NCBI GenBank assembly: GCA_019240665.1
Contig: JAFAXZ010000257.1
Location: 1-32,309, forward strand
DNA length: 32,309 bases
Direction of reading: 5' to 3'
DNA from: Pseudonocardiales bacterium
GTDB taxonomy: Bacteria > Actinomycetota > Actinomycetes > Mycobacteriales > Pseudonocardiaceae
Part shown: positions 9,525 to 18,526 of the stretch, one piece after another
Layout: every line of letters begins with the position of its first letter
Numbering within the stretch: the first letter of the stretch is position 1
Notes under the pieces: generated by a model
Told to the model about the DNA's origin: nothing
Database searches by the model: none
Seen by the model: only the letters and a program-made list of their open reading frames with translations
Program-made: the position numbers and the translations under genes

Positions 9525-10064
9525 ATGCAACCCGGGCCGAACATAGACGACTTGGCAGTCCTACTCGTATCGCTGATCCGCGAAGTCCCGGATTTCCCAC
9601 AGCCCGGTGTGCTCTTCCAGGACCTTGCGCCAGTATTCGCGGATGCGACTGCGTTCCGAGCGGTGGTGAACGCGTTGATTGCTCCTACCCCGCAGGTCGA
9701 CGTGGTGGTGGGGGTGGAGGCTCGCGGGTTCCTGCTCGGTGCCGCGGCGGCGTACGCCCTGGGCGCTGGTGTGGTCGGGGTTCGCAAACCCGGCAAACTG
9801 CCGGTGGTCTGCGACCGCGAGGGTTACGCCTTGGAGTATGGCGTCGCCTCGCTGGAATTAGCCCACGGCGTCCTGCGGCCCGAGCAGCGGGTCTTGGTGA
9901 TCGATGACGTACTGGCCACCGGGGGCACCGCAGCCGCAACCTGCGCGTTGGTCGAGCGGGCCGGGGCTGCGGTCAGTGGCATCGCGGTGCTGCTGGAGAT
10001 CGGTTCGCTGCACGGCCGAGATCGCCTCGTCGGCCGCGTGGTGCACGCCCTCCTCACGCGCTAA
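9525..10064 (+). CDS. apt: Adenine phosphoribosyltransferase
   Basis: IREVPDFPQPGVLFQDLAPVF; VEARGFLLGAAAAYALGAGVVGVRKPGKLP; PRPP motif VLVIDDVLATGGTAAA; upstream of relA. Confidence 0.97.
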   Translation: MQPGPNIDDLAVLLVSLIREVPDFPQPGVLFQDLAPVFADATAFRAVVNALIAPTPQVDVVVGVEARGFLLGAAAAYALGAGVVGVRKPGKLPVVCDREGYALEYGVASLELAHGVLRPEQRVLVIDDVLATGGTAAATCALVERAGAAVSGIAVLLEIGSLHGRDRLVGRVVHALLTR

Positions 10065-10191
10065 CCTGCACTAGGTTGATCTTGACTGTGCTCCGGGGAA
10101 CAGGAGAGCCGAGCGGGTCCTTGGGGATCTAGGGGGAAATGCGACGGTAGGCTGAAGATCTGTTTATCCCTACCTGGCGGGAGAGTGCGAT

Positions 10192-12507
10192 GTGAGCCAT
10201 GACCCGCAGTGTGCCGATGCGGGGCCCCTAGGCCTGGACGCAGCCGCGGTCCCCCAGCGGCTACCGTCGGCGACCCGACGCGTTCGGGCGCGGCTTGCGC
10301 GGCGGATCACCGCGCAGCGACCCGGTCCGGTCAGGCAGGTACTCGAACCGCTTGCCACGGTGCACCGGGAGCTGCACCCCAAGGCCGACCTCGCACTGCT
10401 GCAGCGCGCCTATGACATTGCCGAGGACAAGCACGTTCACCAGAAGCGCAAGTCCGGCGACCCCTACATCACCCATCCGTTGGCGGTCTCGATGATCCTC
10501 GCCCAGCTGGGGATGGACACCACCACTCTGGTGGCTGCGCTGCTCCACGACACGGTGGAGGACACTGACTACTCGCTGACCCGCCTCGCTGAGGACTTTG
10601 GTGAGGTGGTCACGCACCTCGTCGACGGTGTCACCAAGCTGGCCAAGGTCGAGCTTGGTGCTGCGGCCGAAGCCGAGACCATCCGCAAGATGGTCATCGC
10701 AATGGCCCGCGACCCCCGCGTGCTGGTGATCAAACTGGCGGACCGGCTGCACAACATGCGCACCATGCGCTTCCTGCCACCGGAGCAGCAGGCCCGCAAG
10801 GCCAAGGAAACCTTGGAGGTTTTCGCCCCGCTGGCGCACCGGCTGGGCATGGCCACCATCAAGTGGGAGCTGGAGGACCTTTCCTTCGCGATCCTGCATC
10901 CGAAGAAGTACGACGAGATCGTGCGACTGGTGGCCAACCGGGCCCCGTCCCGCGACACCTATCTACAGACCGTGATCGACGAGGTGTCCGCGCAGCTGAC
11001 CGGTTCGCGGATCATTGCCAAGGTTGAGGGCAGGCCCAAGCACTATTACTCCATTTACCAGAAGATGATCGTGCGCGGCCGCGATTTCGACGACATCCAT
11101 GACCTGGTCGGGGTGCGGGTCATTGTCGAGGATGTCCGCGATTGCTACGCCGCGATCGGTGTCGTGCACTCGGTGTGGCAGCCGATGCCCGGTCGATTCA
11201 AGGACTACGTCGCGCAGCCCCGATTCGGGGTTTACCAGTCGCTGCACACCACGGTGATCGGCCCGGACGGCAAACCGCTGGAGGTGCAGATCCGCACCCA
11301 CGACATGCACCGGACCGCGGAGTACGGCATCGCTGCGCACTGGCGGTACAAGGAGACCAACGGCACCCACAACGCAGCCGTGGACGTCGACGAGATAGCC
11401 TGGATGCGCCAGTTACTGGACTGGCAGCGGGAAGCCGCCGACCCCGGTGAGTTCCTCGAGTCGCTGCGCTATGACCTGGCCACCCGCGAGATCTTCGTCT
11501 TCACGCCCAAGGGTGAGGTCATCACGCTGCCCACGGGTTCCACGCCGGTCGACTTCGCCTATGCGGTGCACACCGAGGTCGGTCACCGCTGCATCGGCGC
11601 GCGGGTCAACGGCCAGCTCGTCGCGCTGGAGCGGCGGCTGGAGAACGGCGAAGTCGTCGAGATCTTCACCTCGAAGGCTGGGGATTCCGGTCCCAGCCGG
11701 GACTGGCTATCCTTTGTCGCTTCACCCCGGGCGCGGGCCAAGATCAGGCAGTGGTTCGCCAAAGAGCGCCGCGAGGGAGCCATCGAGGCTGGCAAGAGCG
11801 CCATCGCCAAGGAACTGCGCCGGGTTGGGCTACCGGTGCAGCGGTTGGTCTCCGCCGAGTCGCTGGTCGCGGTGTCCCGAGAGCTGCGTTATCCCGACGT
11901 CAGCGCCCTGTACGCCGCTGTCGGTGAGCACCACGCCTCGCCCCGTCATGTGGTGCAACGCCTGGTTGCGCTGCTCGGCGGGGAGGAGGGCGCCGAGGAG
12001 GTGTTGGCCGAGCGAGCCACCCCTTCCACTGTTGCGCGCCGCCAACCGACCGGTGACTCCGGTGTGCGGGTACCTGGCGCCGGGGACGTCTACACCAAGC
12101 TCGCCCGCTGCTGCACACCGGTACCGGGCGATGAGATCCTCGGGTTCGTCACCCGTGCTGGCGGGGTGAGCGTGCACCGCACCGATTGCACCAACGCCGA
12201 GTCGCTGCGGGCCCAGTCCGAGCGGCTGGTCAGCGTGGAGTGGGCGCCGTCCTCGTCGTCGGTGTTCCGAGTCGGGATTCAGGTCGAGGCGCTGGACCGG
12301 CACCGGTTGCTGTCCGATGTCACCAAGGTGCTCGCTGACGGGCGGGTCAACATTCTGTCCGCCTCGGTCACCACCACCCGAGACCGGGTGGCGGTGAGCC
12401 GCTTCTCCTTCGAGATGGGCGATCCGAAACACCTGGGGCATGTGCTGCGCGCGGTGCGCAACATCGAAGGCGTCTACGACGTCTATCGCGTCACGTCGTC
12501 GAACTGA
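10192..12507 (+). CDS. relA: Bifunctional (p)ppGpp synthetase/hydrolase RelA/SpoT family
   Basis: HD domain [16 protein letters not shown]; synthetase [57 protein letters not shown] and ACT regions. Confidence 0.97.
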   Translation: MSHDPQCADAGPLGLDAAAVPQRLPSATRRVRARLARRITAQRPGPVRQVLEPLATVHRELHPKADLALLQRAYDIAEDKHVHQKRKSGDPYITHPLAVSMILAQLGMDTTTLVAALLHDTVEDTDYSLTRLAEDFGEVVTHLVDGVTKLAKVELGAAAEAETIRKMVIAMARDPRVLVIKLADRLHNMRTMRFLPPEQQARKAKETLEVFAPLAHRLGMATIKWELEDLSFAILHPKKYDEIVRLVANRAPSRDTYLQTVIDEVSAQLTGSRIIAKVEGRPKHYYSIYQKMIVRGRDFDDIHDLVGVRVIVEDVRDCYAAIGVVHSVWQPMPGRFKDYVAQPRFGVYQSLHTTVIGPDGKPLEVQIRTHDMHRTAEYGIAAHWRYKETNGTHNAAVDVDEIAWMRQLLDWQREAADPGEFLESLRYDLATREIFVFTPKGEVITLPTGSTPVDFAYAVHTEVGHRCIGARVNGQLVALERRLENGEVVEIFTSKAGDSGPSRDWLSFVASPRARAKIRQWFAKERREGAIEAGKSAIAKELRRVGLPVQRLVSAESLVAVSRELRYPDVSALYAAVGEHHASPRHVVQRLVALLGGEEGAEEVLAERATPSTVARRQPTGDSGVRVPGAGDVYTKLARCCTPVPGDEILGFVTRAGGVSVHRTDCTNAESLRAQSERLVSVEWAPSSSSVFRVGIQVEALDRHRLLSDVTKVLADGRVNILSASVTTTRDRVAVSRFSFEMGDPKHLGHVLRAVRNIEGVYDVYRVTSSN

Positions 12508-12520
12508 CTCAGCTGGGACG

Positions 12521-13393
12521 TCAGGTTGCCGTGACGTCGACGGACGTGATCGTGACCGGTTGGTTGGGCTTACCGCCACCGGGAGAGGGCTCCAATGACC
12601 CGTCGTCGCCCGCCTTGGCTATCTGGTCGAGGACCTTGAGGCCCGCCGGGGAGATCGTGGCAAAGACGGTGTACTGGGGTGGGAGCTGGGTCTGGCCGTA
12701 GATCAGGAAGAACTGGCTACCACCGCTGTTGGGCTGGCCGGTGTTGGCCATCGCGACGTACCCACGCCCATAGGTCAGCTCGGGGAACACCTCATCCGGG
12801 ATGGTGTACCCCGGTCCGCCAGTGCCCGACCCGGTCGGATCACCGCATTGCAGAGCATGCAACGTGGGGCTGGTGATCAGCCGGTGGCATGGGCTGTTGG
12901 AGTAGAAGCCCTGCTTGACCAAGCTGACGAAGCTGTTCACGGTGCACGGGGCCAACCCCCGGTCGAGGGTGAGGCCGATCGCGCCGGCCGAGGTCTGCAT
13001 GGTCACCTGCACCGTGCCTCTGGTGGAGGTGGAGCCGGCCAGCGGGAACTTCACGGGCCTGGCCGGGGTCTGCTGGGTAGCCGGGTACTGGCAGTCGACC
13101 GAGGCGGGCAGTGGCTTCGGCCGCATCGGCGGGGCGGCCAGCTTGTTGTCGGGGTTCGGCTTGGCGGCGGCGCCCGTGCTGGTCGGTGTGGCCGGTTTCG
13201 CGGTGGTGTCGACTCGCTGGCTCCGGTTGCCCAGCGTCACGATCAGCACCACGATGCCGACGACCAGGACCACCGCGGCCGCGCCGCCAGCCAGTGCATA
13301 CCTACGGCGTGCCTTGGCTCGCTCCGCCCGGCGGGCGAGCTGGCGATCCAGTTTGCGCTTCGCGGCCTCGCGACGCTGTTCGTTCGTGGGCAC
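12521..13393 (-). CDS. Cyclophilin-type peptidyl-prolyl cis-trans isomerase, membrane-anchored
   Basis: VPTNEQRREAAKRKLDRQLARRAERAKARRRYALAGGAAAVVLVVGIVVLIV TM; CHRLITSPTLHALQCGDPTGSGTGGPGYTIPDE; GSQFFLIYGQTQLPPQYTVFATI. GTG start at 13393 with GGAG upstream. Confidence 0.93.
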   Translation of the reverse strand: MPTNEQRREAAKRKLDRQLARRAERAKARRRYALAGGAAAVVLVVGIVVLIVTLGNRSQRVDTTAKPATPTSTGAAAKPNPDNKLAAPPMRPKPLPASVDCQYPATQQTPARPVKFPLAGSTSTRGTVQVTMQTSAGAIGLTLDRGLAPCTVNSFVSLVKQGFYSNSPCHRLITSPTLHALQCGDPTGSGTGGPGYTIPDEVFPELTYGRGYVAMANTGQPNSGGSQFFLIYGQTQLPPQYTVFATISPAGLKVLDQIAKAGDDGSLEPSPGGGKPNQPVTITSVDVTAT

Positions 13394-13539
13394 CCGGACT
13401 CCTGTGGCTGGGCAACTGTGGCTGGGCAACGATCGTCGCGCAGTCTAGGTGGGTCGTGGGGAAGTCTGGCGTCAGCCTCCCTGCGGTGCGCGCCCTAGGC
13501 TGGAGGTGTCTGTACCTCCGTCGTGCCAAGAGGAGCGCC

Positions 13540-14253
13540 GTGCTCGTCGCTGGTTTCCCCGCAGGTTCCTTCCAGGCGAACTGTTTCGTGCTCGCCCCCG
13601 AGGCCGGTGGTCCGTGCGTGGTGGTCGACCCGGGGGAGGGTTCGGAGCAGCCATTAGACGAGCTATTGCGGCAGCACCGGCTCGACCCGGTGGCGGTGCT
13701 GCTCACCCATGGGCATTTCGATCACATCTTCGCGGTGACCCCGGTATGCGACGGCAATGACATCCCGGCCTGGATCCATCCTGAGGACCGGGTGCTGCTG
13801 TCCGACCCGTTGCGCGCGCTGTCTGCCGACGCGCGAAAGTTCGTCGGTGGTCTTTTTGGGGGCCGGGTTCAGCTACGCGAGCCGCGTGCGGTGCGCGCGC
13901 TGGCCGACGGGGCGTCCTTGGAACTAGCCGGGCTGACCCTGATCGTCGACCACACCCCGGGCCACACCCGCGGCTCGGTGACATTTCGCTCCGTGGCCGG
14001 CAGTGGGCCCGGTGCGGGGCGGAATCTGCTGCTCTCCGGTGACACGCTGTTCGCCGGTTCGATCGGGCGAACCGACCTCCCCGGCGGTGACCACGAGCAG
14101 ATGCTCGCCTCGCTTCGGGACAAGATTCTCGTACTGGATGACGAGACTGCGGTGCTTCCCGGCCACGGCCCCAGCACCACTATCGGCCGAGAACGGGCCA
14201 GCAACCCGTTCCTGCACGGCCTCGCCACACCGGGCAGACCCCGGGGGCTGTGA
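13540..14253 (+). CDS. MBL-fold metallo-hydrolase (glyoxalase II-like)
   Basis: VLLTHGHFDHIFAV (HxHxDH), TPGHTRGSV, LLSGDTLFAGSIGRTDLPGG, VLPGHGPSTTIGRERASNPF; RBS AGGAG before GTG 13540. Confidence 0.93.
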   Translation: MLVAGFPAGSFQANCFVLAPEAGGPCVVVDPGEGSEQPLDELLRQHRLDPVAVLLTHGHFDHIFAVTPVCDGNDIPAWIHPEDRVLLSDPLRALSADARKFVGGLFGGRVQLREPRAVRALADGASLELAGLTLIVDHTPGHTRGSVTFRSVAGSGPGAGRNLLLSGDTLFAGSIGRTDLPGGDHEQMLASLRDKILVLDDETAVLPGHGPSTTIGRERASNPFLHGLATPGRPRGL

Positions 14254-14260
14254 ACTCCCG

Positions 14261-15550
14261 CTATGCGGCGGACTCGATCTCCTCGTGCCGGGCGACCAGT
14301 GCGGCGATCGCCGTGGTGATCGGGACAGCGGCGACGAGCCCGATGCTGCCAACCAGGGTGCGCACCACTTCCTGGGCGACGTCCTGCGCGGTGACCAGCG
14401 TGCCGAAACTCTGTCCAGACAGCGAAAAGATCAACAGTACGGGCAACGCGGCACCGGTGTAGGCCAGCGCCAAGGTATTCACCGCCGAGGAAATGTGGTC
14501 CCGGCCGATCCGCAATGCGGCGGTGTAGAGCGCCCGCGCCCCGAGCTCGGGATTCGCCCGGCGCAACTCCCACACCGAACTGGTCTGGGTGACCGTGACA
14601 TCGTCGAGCACGCCCAGAGCACCGATGACCATCCCAGCGAGCAGCAACCCCCGGGCGTCGATCCCGTGGCCAAGAACTCCGATGAGCTTGGCGGTGTCGT
14701 CATCCAGTCCGGTCAGTTGGGTAGCCGCGGAGAAAGCGGTGCCCAGCACACCGATCAGCGTGAGGCTCACCACAGTGCCCAGCACCGCGCTGGAGGTCTG
14801 CGCGGAGACACCGTGAGTGAGGTACAGCACGCCAAACATGATGATGCTGGCGGCCAGCACGCCGACGATCACCGGGCTCTCGCCGGTCAGGATCGCTGGG
14901 AACAGGTAAATCACCAGCACCAGAAAGCTGAAACCTAACGCGACCAGCGAGGCGAGGCCTCTCCACCGGCCGAGCAACAGCACCGCGGCGGCGAACAGCG
15001 CAGCCAGCCACAGCATGGAGGTGCCCCGCTGGAAATCCTGGATCTGGTAGGAGCCTGCGTCGGAGGGGTTCCCACCGGTGTACGCCAGCACGATGCGGTC
15101 ACCTAGGGCGAACCGTGGCGTACTCGGTTCGTCGGGGAGCACCTGCTGGATCATCACACCCGGTGAGTCGCCGTCGGTAAGCAGCACACTGAGCGAGATG
15201 CACTTCTTGGCCTGATTGGCGGACACGTTCCCGCCAACGCCGGCACCGCCGCTGGTGCACGGGGCGGAGGTCGCGGCGAGCACCTCGCCTCGTACCGGCC
15301 GCTGCCCGAATCCGACGTCGACACGGCTGTGGGGCGGCTGACCCGGCCTGGTCAGCCTCGGCCAGGTCAGCCAGAGTCCGGCCAGGGTGGCTAGCGCCAC
15401 CGGCACCAGGACCGCGACCAGCAGCAGCTTTACCCGGGGGGAGGACGGCGGGGCAGGCCCATGTCCATGCCCATTCCGGGGGCCAGTGCCGGCCGGCTCA
15501 CCGGTGCCGCGGTAACGGTGCCGTCCGACCCTGTTGTCCAGCGCACTCAC
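14261..15550 (-). CDS. YibE/F-like multi-pass membrane protein
   Basis: Multiple TM helices; LIGVLGHGIDARGLLLAGMVIGALGVLDDVTVTQTSSVWELRRANPELGARALYTAALRIGRDHISSAVNTLALAYTGAALPVLLIF is characteristic of the YibE/F family. Confidence 0.88.
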   Translation of the reverse strand: MSALDNRVGRHRYRGTGEPAGTGPRNGHGHGPAPPSSPRVKLLLVAVLVPVALATLAGLWLTWPRLTRPGQPPHSRVDVGFGQRPVRGEVLAATSAPCTSGGAGVGGNVSANQAKKCISLSVLLTDGDSPGVMIQQVLPDEPSTPRFALGDRIVLAYTGGNPSDAGSYQIQDFQRGTSMLWLAALFAAAVLLLGRWRGLASLVALGFSFLVLVIYLFPAILTGESPVIVGVLAASIIMFGVLYLTHGVSAQTSSAVLGTVVSLTLIGVLGTAFSAATQLTGLDDDTAKLIGVLGHGIDARGLLLAGMVIGALGVLDDVTVTQTSSVWELRRANPELGARALYTAALRIGRDHISSAVNTLALAYTGAALPVLLIFSLSGQSFGTLVTAQDVAQEVVRTLVGSIGLVAAVPITTAIAALVARHEEIESAA

Positions 15551-15626
15551 TGGCTGAGCGTCCCTCTCTGGTGAATATCCCGTATGTCCCTAGTGGGATC
15601 GAACACCAGTTCGATATGATGGGCCA

Positions 15627-16040
15627 ATGCGATGGGACAACCTAACGCTGTCTGACGGGTCTGCCCAAGACGCACTGTTCGGGGTGAGCAACGTCATCAC
15701 GCGGACCTTCGACACCCCGGAGTTCCGCGGGATAACTTGCTATGAGGTACGGGCCCGGTCGATCCTCAACAAGGTACCCGGCGGCTCCCGGATGCCCTTC
15801 GAGTGGGCCGTCAACCCCTATCGTGGCTGCAGTCACGCCTGCAGGTACTGCTTTGCTCGACGGACGCACGAGTACCTCGATCTTGACAGTGGCCTCGACT
15901 TCGACTCGAAGATCATGGTGAAGGTCAACGCGTCGAAGCTGCTGCGCGGGAACTCACCTCCTCGCGGTGGGCGGGGAACCCTATCGCGATAGGCACCAAC
16001 GTCGACCCCTACCAGCGGGTCGAGGCGACGGCTCTGCGCC
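15627..16040 (+). pseudogene. Radical SAM protein (Rv2578c-type), frameshifted and C-terminally truncated
   Basis: RMPFEWAVNPYRGCSHACRYCFARRTHEYLDLDSGLDFDSKIMVKVNASKLLR in frame, then after a 1-bp loss near 15947 the +1 frame continues ELTSSRWAGNPIAIGTNVDPYQRVEA before homology is lost. Confidence 0.82.
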
Positions 16041-16218
16041 GCCGAACAAGACCCGCCAGCGGTTCTAGATCCTGTGCCGGCTGCTCCGACCGTGCCGGGG
16101 TGGACGCGACGCCTTCCACGAACCGATAGTGGCTACGGCACGGATCGTTCGCAAAGCCGTCCTCGACATGTTACCGGTTGCTCACCGGTGATGAGCCCCA
16201 CCGCGTGATCATCAGCAG

Positions 16219-17055
16219 GTGGCCGTGGAAACGTTCCCCGCTGTCCCCGTCCTTCCCGTTCGCTGTCACGTCGCGAGCCTGGCGGTACTCGGTGACTCCA
16301 CCGCGGTCGGCGTGGGCGACCCACTGCCCGCTGGTGGCTGGCGTGGTTTCGGCCCGTTGCTGGCGGCGGCCCTCGGCGCACCCGGAGAGGTTCACTACAC
16401 CAACCTGTCCATCCTTGGTGCGCGGATGGCCGACCTACGGCACCGGCAGCTGCCCGGCGCAGTGGCGGCGCGACCCGAGGTCGTGGTGATCCTGGCGGGG
16501 ATGAACGACACGCTGCGCTCGGACTTCGATCCCGTCGCGCTACGCAATGACCTCGATGTCACGGTCACCACGCTGCAAGCCACTGGTGCTGTGGTGCTGA
16601 CCACCCGGTTTCACGATCACGGACGGGTGTTCCGGTTGCCCGGACCCCTGCGCCGCGCCCTGCACCACCGGATCGGACAGCTCAACGACGCCACCGATCA
16701 GGTGGTGGTCCGGCGCGGCGCGCTGTGCCTGGATCTGCACCTGGTGCCCGGCGCCTGCGACCCCGCGGCGTGGAGCGTGGATCGTCTGCACCCCTCCGAG
16801 CTTGGGCACCGGATGCTCGCCTCCGGTTTCGCTGACCTGCTCGCCGGTGCCGGCATCGCGGTGCCCCATCCCGTCGACCTGACCTGCTCAGGGGGCCGGC
16901 AGCTGACCAGCGCCCACCACGTCGGCTGGCTGGTCTGCCACGGTGTGCCGTGGTTGGTTCGGCGCGGTCGGGACCTGCTACCGCATGCCGCTGGGCTGAT
17001 GCTGCGGGACCTGTTCGGTCGGCCGGCGGCGGTACCGTCACGGTGTGGCAGATAA
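16219..17055 (+). CDS. SGNH/GDSL hydrolase family protein
   Basis: Block [30 protein letters not shown] (block III-like); C-terminal [15 protein letters not shown] (D..H). Confidence 0.88.
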   Translation: MAVETFPAVPVLPVRCHVASLAVLGDSTAVGVGDPLPAGGWRGFGPLLAAALGAPGEVHYTNLSILGARMADLRHRQLPGAVAARPEVVVILAGMNDTLRSDFDPVALRNDLDVTVTTLQATGAVVLTTRFHDHGRVFRLPGPLRRALHHRIGQLNDATDQVVVRRGALCLDLHLVPGACDPAAWSVDRLHPSELGHRMLASGFADLLAGAGIAVPHPVDLTCSGGRQLTSAHHVGWLVCHGVPWLVRRGRDLLPHAAGLMLRDLFGRPAAVPSRCGR

Positions 17056-18436
17056 CGGTGTGGCCGGCAGTGGTGTGGCCGGCGAGGGGGCCCTGTTTGA
17101 TGAGGGGCTGTTTGTTGCGCAGGCCGAGCACCGTGCCGAGCAGCGGCTGTCCGCCTTGGCGCCGCTGGCGGTGCGGATGCGGCCGGCCACCCTGGGGGAG
17201 GTCGTCGGGCAAGACCATGTGCTGGCGCCCAGCAGCCCGCTACGCAGGTTGATCGAGGGTGGCTGCGCGGCGTCAGTGATCCTGTATGGGCCGCCGGGGA
17301 CTGGGAAGACCACGCTGGCCCGGCTGGTCTCGCAGGCGACCGGGCGGCGCTTTGAGGCGCTGTCGGCGCTGTCGGCCGGAGTCAAGGAAGTCCGAGCCAT
17401 GATCGACGCCGCGCGTCGCCGGTTGGGCCGCGAGGGCGGGGACGCCACGGTGCTGTTCATCGACGAGGTGCACCGTTTCTCCCGCACTCAGCAGGATGCG
17501 CTGCTCGGTGCCGTTGAGGACCGGATCGTCTTGCTGGTCGCCGCAACCACGGAGAACCCGTTCTTCTCGGTGGTGTCACCGCTGCTGTCCCGTTCGCTGG
17601 TGCTGCAGCTGCACCCGTTGTCCGATGACGACGTGCAGACCTTGATCCGGCGTGCCCTGGCCGACCCGCGCGGGCTGGGCGGGTCGGCCACGCTGACGCC
17701 TGCGGCTGAGGAGCATCTGGTGCAGCTTGCCGCCGGGGACGCCCGGCGGGCACTGACCGCGCTGGAGACTGCTGCCGAGGCGGTGATCTCGGGGGGTGCC
17801 TGCGAGGTGGACCTGGCCTGCGTCGAGTCCGTGATGGACCAGGCCGCGGTGCGCTATGACCGGGCTGGTGACCAGCACTATGACGTGATCAGCGCGTTCA
17901 TCAAGGCCATCCGCGGGTCTGATGTCGACGCGGCGCTGCACTACCTGGCGCGCATGGTGCAGGCAGGTGAGGACCCCCGGTTCATCGCCCGGCGGCTGGT
18001 GGTGCACGCCAGTGAGGACATCGGGATGGCCGATCCGACCGCGCTGCAGACCGCGGTGGCTGCTGCCCATGCCGTGCAGTTCATCGGAATGCCCGAGGGC
18101 CGGTTGGCGTTGGCTCAGGCCACCGTGCACCTGGCCACCGCACCGAAATCCAATGCGGTGATCACCGCGATCGACTCGGCCCTCGCCGACGTCCGGGGCG
18201 GTGCCACCGGTCCGGTCCCGGCCCACCTCCGCGACGGGCACTACGCGGGCTCCGCCCGGCTTGGTCACGCGCAGGGCTACCGCTACCCGCACGACGCGCC
18301 CGACGGCGTGCTGGTCCAGCAGTACCCTCCGGACGCCCTGGTCGGTCGGAACTACTACGAGCCCAGCGATCACGGCGCGGAACGGGTGCTTGCCCAGCGG
18401 CTGGCCCGACTGCGCCAGATCATCCGCGGCCACTAA
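17045..18436 (+). CDS. rarA: Replication-associated recombination protein A (RarA/MgsA-type AAA+ ATPase)
   Basis: [20 protein letters not shown]; Walker [34 protein letters not shown]-terminus [32 protein letters not shown]. Confidence 0.96.
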   Translation: MADNGVAGSGVAGEGALFDEGLFVAQAEHRAEQRLSALAPLAVRMRPATLGEVVGQDHVLAPSSPLRRLIEGGCAASVILYGPPGTGKTTLARLVSQATGRRFEALSALSAGVKEVRAMIDAARRRLGREGGDATVLFIDEVHRFSRTQQDALLGAVEDRIVLLVAATTENPFFSVVSPLLSRSLVLQLHPLSDDDVQTLIRRALADPRGLGGSATLTPAAEEHLVQLAAGDARRALTALETAAEAVISGGACEVDLACVESVMDQAAVRYDRAGDQHYDVISAFIKAIRGSDVDAALHYLARMVQAGEDPRFIARRLVVHASEDIGMADPTALQTAVAAAHAVQFIGMPEGRLALAQATVHLATAPKSNAVITAIDSALADVRGGATGPVPAHLRDGHYAGSARLGHAQGYRYPHDAPDGVLVQQYPPDALVGRNYYEPSDHGAERVLAQRLARLRQIIRGH

Positions 18437-18451
18437 CAGTCAGCGTTCTGG

Positions 18452-18477
18452 CTATAGTGAGGCTGCCCTTACTGTAG
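18452..18477. promoter_or_regulatory. Imperfect inverted repeat CTAtAGTgAGGctgcCCTtACTgTAG; candidate iron-responsive (IdeR/DmdR-like) operator overlapping a TATAGT -10-like hexamer
   Basis: 9 of the 11 arm pairs outside the central 4 nt are complementary; 12/19 matches to the IdeR/DmdR box consensus TTAGGTTAGGCTAACCTAA when 18453-18471 is aligned by eye; 50 bp upstream of the first NIS synthetase. Confidence 0.5.
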
Positions 18478-18526
18478 AGACCGGGCCGTTGAGGATTCAG
18501 CTGCTGAGCGGGTTGGAGGGCGGGCC

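Noticed and set aside
10140-10180. ggtagg...cctacc short inverted repeat upstream of relA as an attenuator
   Set aside because: Arms are only about 6 bp and no leader peptide or terminator alternative could be supported.
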